From contig CM044311.1 of assembly GCA_024291935.2 (NCBI GenBank), positions 25,734,001 to 25,798,000 on the forward strand: DNA of 64,000 nucleotides, in the 5' to 3' direction. This document shows, one piece after another, positions 57,146 to 64,000 of the stretch (position 1 is its first letter; each line of letters starts with the position of its first letter). Below the pieces are notes generated by a model. The model was not told where the DNA came from, did not search any database, and worked only from the letters and a program-made list of their open reading frames with translations. This DNA is from Okapia johnstoni (lineage: Eukaryota > Chordata > Mammalia > Artiodactyla > Giraffidae). The translations under genes were made by a program, and so were the position numbers.

Positions 57146-58224
57146 ATTCTGTCCCTGAGATACATGAAAGAACAAAATATGACTTTCAAATCTCATTAAA
57201 TTTACATGCCAGGGACGAAGACCGACAATGCACAATAAGTATTATAAATAAGACAAATGCATCACACGTATACGTATTTTGTATATATACAAAAGTGACG
57301 GGTTTTTGTTTTTCAAGATTGAGGTAAGGTGGGACTGAGTTGGGGCTCTAAATAAATTAATCACTGAAGAACTCCTGAGGGAGTGATAATGATTAAATAG
57401 CAGGTCAGACTGTTGCCTTTCTGGCCCACCCTAACTTTTCAGATGGCATCAAGATAGCTGCCACTAAAATAAAAGAACATGTCAGAGGAGGAACAAGAAA
57501 GCAAAAACTAAAGTACTAGGTAGAATATATCCAGAAAAAAAAATTGGGGTTGTGCTTACAAACATATTGGAAGCAAATAAACTGCAGGCCTACTAAGACT
57601 GAGGAAACTATGCAGGTAAAGAATCTATGAGCCTGAGAACCAAAGAGCTGTGTGTCTCTCTGAGTCTTAAAACAACCTATAGGTCTAGAAACAGCTGAAA
57701 AATACATACAGCCCCTAAAGGGAACATATTCCCACCACCCACTTCAGATGTGGCCAAGAAGATTAGTAGACAAGAAAGATTCTTCCAGAGAATAGGGTAG
57801 GGGACCACAGAGAGCAATGGGTAAGAATTCCCTCCCAAAGAGCAGAAACAGGATCCAATGAAAGAACTTCCTCCACTGCCAGAGCAGAGGGCTTTGAGAC
57901 CGCTGCCCTGCAGGTCTCCATCAGTGCTGTGGGCCAATGACTGCTGTGTCTCTCATTCTCCTCTTATCTGAACAGGGGTTTTAATTTCCTAGCCTACTCT
58001 GATCTACCTGAGTTACATTTGGACCTGAGTGGAAAGACTGAATGTCACTCAGAAATCTTTGGATTTAAGCTGGATACAGTAACTGGGTGGAACTTTGAGT
58101 CATCTGCCTTGGGACAGAGGTGAGTGTGCTCTGTGTTTCTTGCATGGAAAAAGGATGAATGTGAGAAGGATATGTGCAAAAACTGGGCAGTCAGAGCTGC
58201 AGGCTATGAGAGAGATAGCTAGCT
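57146..58224. other. Unassigned 1.1 kb
   Basis: No gene was recognised. The left ~120 bp may continue the older repeat hosting the SINE. Confidence 0.3.
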
Positions 58225-58335
58225 GCCCACCAATATTCATCCACCCCTTATTCCTGCCACATAATTAGGTGACATTCTCAGTTTCCGTTGCAGACTGATG
58301 TAACCATGTGACTAAAATCTCAGCTATGATACATG

Positions 58336-58537
58336 TTGTTGTTGAGTCACTAAGTCATGCCCAACTCTTTTGTGACCCCATGGACTATAGCCCACGAGGC
58401 TTCTCTATCCATGGGATTTCCCAGGCAACAATACCGGAGTGGGTTGCCATTCCCTTCTCCAGGGAATCTTCCTGACCAGGATCGAACCCGAGTCTCCTGC
58501 ATTGGCAAGTGGGTACTGCTGAGCTACCAGGGAAGCC
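58336..58537 (-). mobile_element. Bov-tA SINE
   Basis: Antisense copy with a perfect 12-bp target-site duplication, CTATGATACATG, at 58324-58335 and 58538-58549. Confidence 0.95.
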
Positions 58538-58758
58538 CTATGATACATGAGCAGCTGTGATATGTGCCTGACTCTTCAAAACTCCAGCCTTTAAGAGAGG
58601 TCTGCCTTGTCCACATGTTGCTCTCTCCACTGGTTGAAACCTGAACAAGACTTGACCTGACGACAAGGTTCTAGAGGATAAAAGCATCACAAGATGACAA
58701 GATGGTAGAATCTGGATCCCTGAATTGCCATGTGGAACAGAGTTACTACCAACCAGGT

Positions 58759-58960
58759 GTGTGTCACTAAGTCGTGTCCAACTCTTTTTCAACCCCATGG
58801 ACTGCAGCTCTCCAGGCACCTCTGTCCACGGGATTTCCCAGGCAAGAATACTGGAATGGGTTGCCATTTCCTTCTCCAAGGGATCTTCCTGAATAAGGGA
58901 TCAAAGCCGGGTCTCCAGCATTGCAGGCAGATTCTTTGCCATCTGAGCCACCAGGGAAGC
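58759..58960 (-). mobile_element. Bov-tA SINE
   Basis: Antisense copy. The 10-bp flanks CCAACCAGGT (58749-58758) and CCAACCTGGT (58961-58970) differ at one base. Confidence 0.94.
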
Positions 58961-59096
58961 CCAACCTGGTATACCCTCAGTTATTCTATTAGGAAGAAAT
59001 AACCTTCTTGTTCATGAAGTCACTGATTTTCTAAGTCTATTTTCACAGCAACACAGTCTAACACAGAAACATAACTCCCTAGATAATGTAGAAATT

Positions 59097-59114
59097 ATCA
59101 TATATATATATATC
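59097..59114. repeat. (AT)n microsatellite
   Basis: About eight TA units in a row. Potentially polymorphic. Confidence 0.85.
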
Positions 59115-59171
59115 TTCCACGTAGCAAAAAAGCACATAATACATTCTAGAAAACTTCTGTCTTAATTTTTT

Positions 59172-59484
59172 TGGCTGCTATTACAGAATGCCTTAGACTA
59201 AGGGGCTTATAAACAGCATAAATTTATTTCTCATAGTTCTGGAGGCTGGAAGTCCAAGACTGAGGTGCTGGCAGATTCAGTGTCCAGGTGAGATGCTACT
59301 TCCTGGTTCATAGATAGCCACCTTGTCACTGAGTTCTCATGATCCAGGAGAGGAAGGGAGCTCACGGAGGCCTCTTTTATAAGAATACTAACCCTATTCA
59401 TGAGGGTTCCACCCTCCAAATCCCATCACATTGGTGGTTAGGATTTCAACATAAGAATCTAGGGAGAACATTCAGTCTATTGCA
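59172..59484 (-). mobile_element. MaLR (MST/MLT1-type) LTR
   Basis: Reading minus from 59484: TGCAATAGACTGAATGTTCT, then AATCCTAACCACCAATGTGA, AGGGTGGAACCCTCATGAAT, TATAAAAGAGGCC and AGAACTATGAGAAATAAATT. The TATA-like and AATAAA signals are in LTR order. Confidence 0.8.
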
Positions 59485-60925
59485 GCTTTCTTTCAAAACA
59501 GCTAAAAATTTTAAAGCTTTAAAAACTATTATTTTCCAGCTATTTAAAAAAAAACTGTGGTAGAACCACTAATTTCCTACAGATTATAGATAAGTGAATC
59601 ATTACTATACTTAGCATGTAAAATTTTGCGGAATAAGATAAAAAAGCACAGAAAAGTATAGGCCAATGTTGTACTTAGACATTTTTATAGTGCCACAGCA
59701 ATTAAAATGAAAATATATTCCAATGCCATTAAAAACTCCATTCCAAAAGCAATTACTTAATGCCTTTCTTTTTCATCAGGTGGGAAATTTCTCAAGAGTA
59801 GGGACTCTGTTGCTTCCTACTATATAACTAATACCCAGAACAGTTTCAAAAAATATAATGAACATTTAATAAGAAATTGTTAAATGAATAAATGAATGAA
59901 TGAATGAAAAAAAGTATTTTAAATATTGAATTAGTTTTAACTTTTGTGGAAAAGTACCATATTTAGTAGACACTCAAAAAACAAAAAAGTTGTATTCTTT
60001 TTCACCATTAATGCTATCATCTCCCATCAACAAATCTCTCTGAATTAAAGAAAATCCTAAAAAATTTAAAATACCCTATCTAGCTTGACAGACACACTAA
60101 TAGTTAACTCAGAAATATGTCAGGATTTCAATTTCTAGCTTGAGTATTCCACACTAGACATCTGATAGTTATACAATGAAACATAAAAATAAACCTCTGG
60201 TAAAATATTATGAAATAGACTTCTAACTTTGACATCAACTCCAAACTTTCCTTTTATCACTCTGAATCTAACAGCAGGAATTGTGCATATTACTAAAATC
60301 TGGATTTGACCCACAGTGGAAAAAAAAAAAAAAAAAATCAATAGCTTAGTAGTTAACTCCCAACCTCCTCCCAGCAATGTCAATGTTGAATTTATCCACA
60401 GACGGGAAATAGGTTTGGTTTGTCTGCTTGCACAATAGGACAATGGATCAGCAGATAGCTTACCCATAATGTCAGCATTACTGAAACTATAGGTGGTAAA
60501 TCCCTTTAATGCAAGTATTTGTAGCCCAAATTTTCAAAGGGATGCTGCTCTAAGCTTAAGAGGACCCATAATTTTAAGAGTGATATTTTCTTCAAAGTTA
60601 AGAATTCCAATGGAGAAGCACTAAACTCTGTCGAGAATCCTATAAAAATTAGACTTTTAGAAAATAGATCAACAATACTGAAATAAGCCTACCACACTAT
60701 TTGAGTGTAAAGCAAAAAGAATTCTAAAGGAAATAGTCAAGTTTTTCTTTTTTGCTTACTAAAAATGAGAAATAGTTTAAATATCTCAAATTATTTAAGC
60801 CAGCATTGAATCTAAGGCTGAAAATTTAATTTTTAATACATGATTCATTCAGTCAACAGATTTATTCAAGAAATATTTACTGAGTACTAGGACAGAGATT
60901 GTTTATTGCCTAGTCTAACATCCAT
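59485..60925. other. Unassigned 1.4 kb; (TGAA)n at 59883-59909
   Basis: A short (AATG)n tetranucleotide repeat and an A20 run near 60319-60336 are the only structures seen. No gene; the 110-codon minus frame at 60135-60467 crosses the poly-A run and has no support. Confidence 0.35.
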
Positions 60926-60936
60926 TGTCCCTACTT

Positions 60937-61148
60937 GAAAAAATATAAAGTGTTAGTCTCTCAGTTGTGTCCAACTGTTTGCAACCCCATGGACCGTAGC
61001 CTGCCAGGCTCCTCTGTCCATAGGATCTTCCAGGCCAGAATACTAGCCATTCCCTTCTCCAGGGGATCTTCGCAACCTAGGGACCAAACCTGGGTCTTCT
61101 GCATTAGCAGGCAGATTCTTTACCACCTGAGCCACCAGGGAAGCCCAC
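60937..61148 (-). mobile_element. Bov-tA SINE
   Basis: Antisense copy with target-site duplication TGTCCCTACTT at 60926-60936 and 61149-61159. It lacks ~10 bp at GGAGTGGGTTGCC. Confidence 0.94.
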
Positions 61149-61179
61149 TGTCCCTACTTAGAAGTCTTGATTTTTAGCT

Positions 61180-61610
61180 GGGTACCTGTATGTTGGAATA
61201 AAGATCTAATCCCAAGTCTCCCTTTCATCCTGGCTCTTACCACTGGAAGGGTGGGAGGTAACCAGAAATGTTATGTAGCAGCTTCTGAGAAACATCCTTA
61301 AAAAGCAGCCGGTATATATTCTTTGCTCTGTCTTCTCATCTTTCTCCACCTTGCTGTTTAAAATGTGTCTCTAATGAAAAAGGCTCTCTCTTGCACAAAA
61401 TGATGAGCCCACATCCTAGGGATGATAGACTAGAAAGCTAGAACCCACATTCATTCCTGAGGACTTTGTAGGTCACAGCCACCACATCCATCCTAGACTA
61501 TCCATCTTCAGACTTTAATGCAAGAGAGAAAAATAAAGTCCTATCTTTTAAAGTTACTTGTGTTGGGGGTTTTTATATTACTGCAGTGAACCTAATCCTA
61601 ACTGACACAA
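61180..61610 (+). mobile_element. MaLR-like LTR remnant
   Basis: The 3' part GAGAAAAATAAAGTCCTATC (AATAAA at 61532) and AACCTAATCCTAACTGACAC match a common MaLR/MLT-type LTR end. The left limit is approximate. Confidence 0.45.
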
Positions 61611-61984
61611 GCTCAACCTGTAAGGTAAGTACTGAAATAAGAGATGACTGAAGCGGATTTCCTTGCACACAGCCAGCTTAAGTTCTAGGAATCGATACTG
61701 AGGTATAAAGAACACTGAAGTGAATTATGACTGTTTTTGCCTGTTTGTTCTATTTTCAAACCAACTCCCTTCTTCTGGTAACAACAACCACTTTTCTTCA
61801 GAGAAGTTTCTCTCCCGTATTATGAGATCAGATTTTCATACCTGTAGCCCCATTCCTCAGCCAATCTATTTTGGGGAGAGGGGTGAAGGGGAGAGGTGGG
61901 AATGTAATCCAAGCCTGGCCAATTAAAGTACCAGTCAGTAAAACTGACTCAGAAATGAGCCAATTAAACTTGGCCATTTAGAAT
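61611..61984. other. Unassigned
   Basis: No gene or repeat was recognised. Confidence 0.3.
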
Positions 61985-62310
61985 CCTGCTGTGTTAACAA
62001 CCATCACTACAAGATGTCGCACAACAAAACAACTCAGGACTCAGTGCTTACAACAACAAGCATCCATCACAGACCTGTAGGTCTTCTGGGCCTCCCTAGC
62101 TTTAAGCTGCTGTCTGGACGCAGGTTTGCTCCACGTCTCTCATCCTCCTTGGACTGGCAACAACTTGAGAGAAATTCTCTTAGTGATATATGGCTGAGGC
62201 ACAAGTCAAGCTAAATCACACAAGCACAGTTAAGGTCTCTACTCATGTCATTCAGATTAATATTCCACTGGGGTGGGGAAATATATTCTGCCCACTATAG
62301 TGAACTATGA
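61985..62310. mobile_element. MaLR/MLT-like LTR remnant
   Basis: TTACAACAACAAGCATCCAT, GGCACAAGTCAAGCTAAATC and CCACTGGGGTGGGGAAATAT recall an old MaLR LTR. A 66-codon plus frame here is therefore not taken as a gene. Confidence 0.45.
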
Positions 62311-64000
62311 GGTCACATAGATGGAGGATATGACGAAGTGGAAATGATAATGCACATAATTGATGTGTCAATTATGCACACATCTGGAGTTGCTGACACC
62401 TCTAGGGTCATGGTGGTCTTAAGAGGCACTAAGCCTGGGGTTGCATGTGCCAATCTTCCAAGCTAAAAGGATGAAGCATGTCTCCAATGGCAGAGAATGA
62501 CCTAACACATGGAGAGAAACAAGATAGCCAAAGTAAGAGATGGGTGGATAGATACACAAAGCATACTGAATCCTTTACTTTAAAAGAGGACCATGCCAGC
62601 AAAAATACCAAGAATAGCAATAACATGAACAAGTGTTGTGAGGATTCAGAAAACTGAGAAGATCAGAGAAATTTTTTTGTAGCAGACATTCATTGGAATG
62701 ACAAGTAAGGGTCATCATCACCAGAATAGACATAAAAATGATTTTCACAAAAGCAAATTATGCAATCTCTAGCAGTCTTTGTTGGCTTATACACCTAATT
62801 TCTTTGCCTTGCCTTCTGTTACAGAGGTTGATAAAACTACTCACTTCCCTAGAATCTATTGTTGCAATATAAGTTCTGCTGGGATCTCTCAGGAAAACTG
62901 TTTCTTCCTTACAAAAATAAAAAGGCAGCTTTCCCTCCCACTACTCCCTACATCTTCCATTTCTATCTTCTTGCCTGGAAGACAATATGTTGCCTAACTG
63001 CAGGGCAGTCATTCTGCTCTTAAGAGGGAAAGCCAGAATAGACGCAGAGGGGCTGGTCCTGAGATAATGAACCAGCAGTTGTTCTTTTGAACTTGTTTGA
63101 CTGAACAAATAAAACCTTACCCTGATTCAGATACTGTTACTCAGGTTTTCTGTTACTTGCATCTGAAAGGATTCCTAAACTGATTTAAGCCTAAAATCAA
63201 GATAATATCTGTTTTAGGTCAAGAACCAATTATACAACTGATCTTTGTATTGATATGTCCCCTTACAGTTTGTAACACATTTTTGCACTCCTTACTCAGT
63301 TACTAAATTAGTAAAGATTGCAGTTAAAAGATAAAATCCTTGACTATTCAAGTAAATAAGTTAGACTTTATTAAATGAGACAGTAAACTGGAAAGCCTGA
63401 TGTAACTGTCTAAACACTAAATAGATTTATGTATTACTGTTATAAGAAAGGCAAGAAGCCAAGACAAGTTTTAAGAAGGGGAGTTCATCTGTGTTTATTT
63501 AATAATGGACTGTGAAAGATAGGTTGAAAAAAACGAGACTGGAAGCAAAGAGATCTGGGAAGAAGCTCTTACAGATGAAGGATCCATTGACAAAATAACA
63601 AGCAATCCTAGCCAGAATGGAGTAAGGAGTACCAGAACAGCTCTGCAAAGTTAGAAAACAGGAAAAAATATATGAAATACTTATTTTCAGATGCTGAAAC
63701 ACAGGCAGAGCAAAAATATGATCTCAGAAAGAAAGGAAACAACTGAGGTAGGCTTACAATTGCTCTGGTTTTATGCCTGGAGACACTTTCAGACCAAAGT
63801 CCACTTAAGGATATCCCAGCAAAGCTGGGATGAAAAGACAGAAATTGAGTTTGGGGAGTATGAGATGTCTAGAATTTGCAATTAGGAGTGCAGAAAGGAA
63901 GAACTGCACAGAGAAAGAGTTTCAGAATATGCTTTAAACCTTCACTTGAATACTTCACTTGAATATACTGTTCATGTACAGAGTAGAAGCTCTGAAAGGC
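62311..64000. other. Unassigned right end, 1.7 kb
   Basis: No gene or repeat family was recognised. Frames at 62429-62632, 62779-62997 and 63499-63885 are short and lack coding character. Confidence 0.3.

Larger units (their letters stand above)
58225..59075 (+). mobile_element. MaLR-like LTR remnant split by two SINEs
   Basis: CATGTGACTAAAATCTCAGC, CCAGCCTTTAAGAGAGGTCT and the 3' part CAGCAACACAGTCTAACACA resemble an old MaLR/MLT LTR. The name is uncertain; no internal sequence. Confidence 0.45.

Noticed and set aside
60135..60467. 110-codon minus-strand frame
   Set aside because: It is read through a long poly-A/T run and has no conserved motif or splice context.
61985..62310. 66-codon frame with an apparently ordinary amino-acid composition
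   Set aside because: The DNA resembles a MaLR-type LTR and the frame has no splice or promoter context.

Overview
The window is mammalian nuclear DNA from a ruminant, most likely a bovid such as cattle, sheep or goat. The diagnosis rests on about 20 Bov-tA SINEs and 10 BovB LINE fragments, which together are a ruminant signature, plus several CHR-type tRNA-Glu SINEs found in cetartiodactyls. Older eutherian layers lie underneath: L1M/L1MA, L2, MIR, MER20, Tigger-type DNA transposons, MLT2 (ERVL) and MaLR LTRs. The DNA is AT-rich and has no CpG island. Species cannot be fixed from the sequence alone. Family names come from recognising consensus sequences, so sub-family labels are approximate.

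No established protein-coding gene, rRNA, tRNA gene or CRISPR array was found. The window looks intergenic or deep-intronic. Almost every open frame of 60 codons or more lies inside a transposon or is an AT-rich chance frame. The one exception worth testing is 17,785-18,529. There, two protein-like frames are separated by a 387-bp GT-AG interval, and the second frame is out of register with the first. It may be a small unrecognised gene, an alternative exon pair or a decayed pseudogene.

Layout. 0.1-1.6 kb: half of a Tigger1 transposon. 2.8-17.4 kb: scattered Bov-tA and BovB, a Tigger-type MITE at 9.6-10.1 kb, and two MLT2 LTRs, the second split by BovB and Bov-tA (15.2-17.0 kb). 17.8-18.5 kb: the exon candidates. 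19.6-25.4 kb: one antisense L1 that keeps its 5'UTR and 3'UTR, has lost its middle, and carries five younger insertions (Bov-tA, BovB, CHR SINE, BovB, solo LTR). 25.4-28.4 kb: little recognisable. 28.4-34.7 kb: L2 and L1M remnants with BovB and SINE insertions. 35.2-35.7 kb: a 5'-truncated L1 with perfect target-site duplications. 38.7-39.8 kb: a BovB with most of its reverse transcriptase. 40-44.4 kb: L2 copies split by an L1M that itself holds a SINE and a Tigger2/MER8-type MITE. 45-64 kb: sparse SINEs and BovB tails, MER20, an inverted L1, and MaLR-type LTRs separated by unassigned DNA.

The main biology is retrotransposition. BovB and Bov-tA share a 3' tail, and Bov-tA is thought to use BovB machinery. 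The window records full SINEs, 5'-truncated LINEs, insertions only 30-70 bp long, an L1 5' inversion, and two BovB copies sharing a substitution that removes a catalytic aspartate of the reverse transcriptase.
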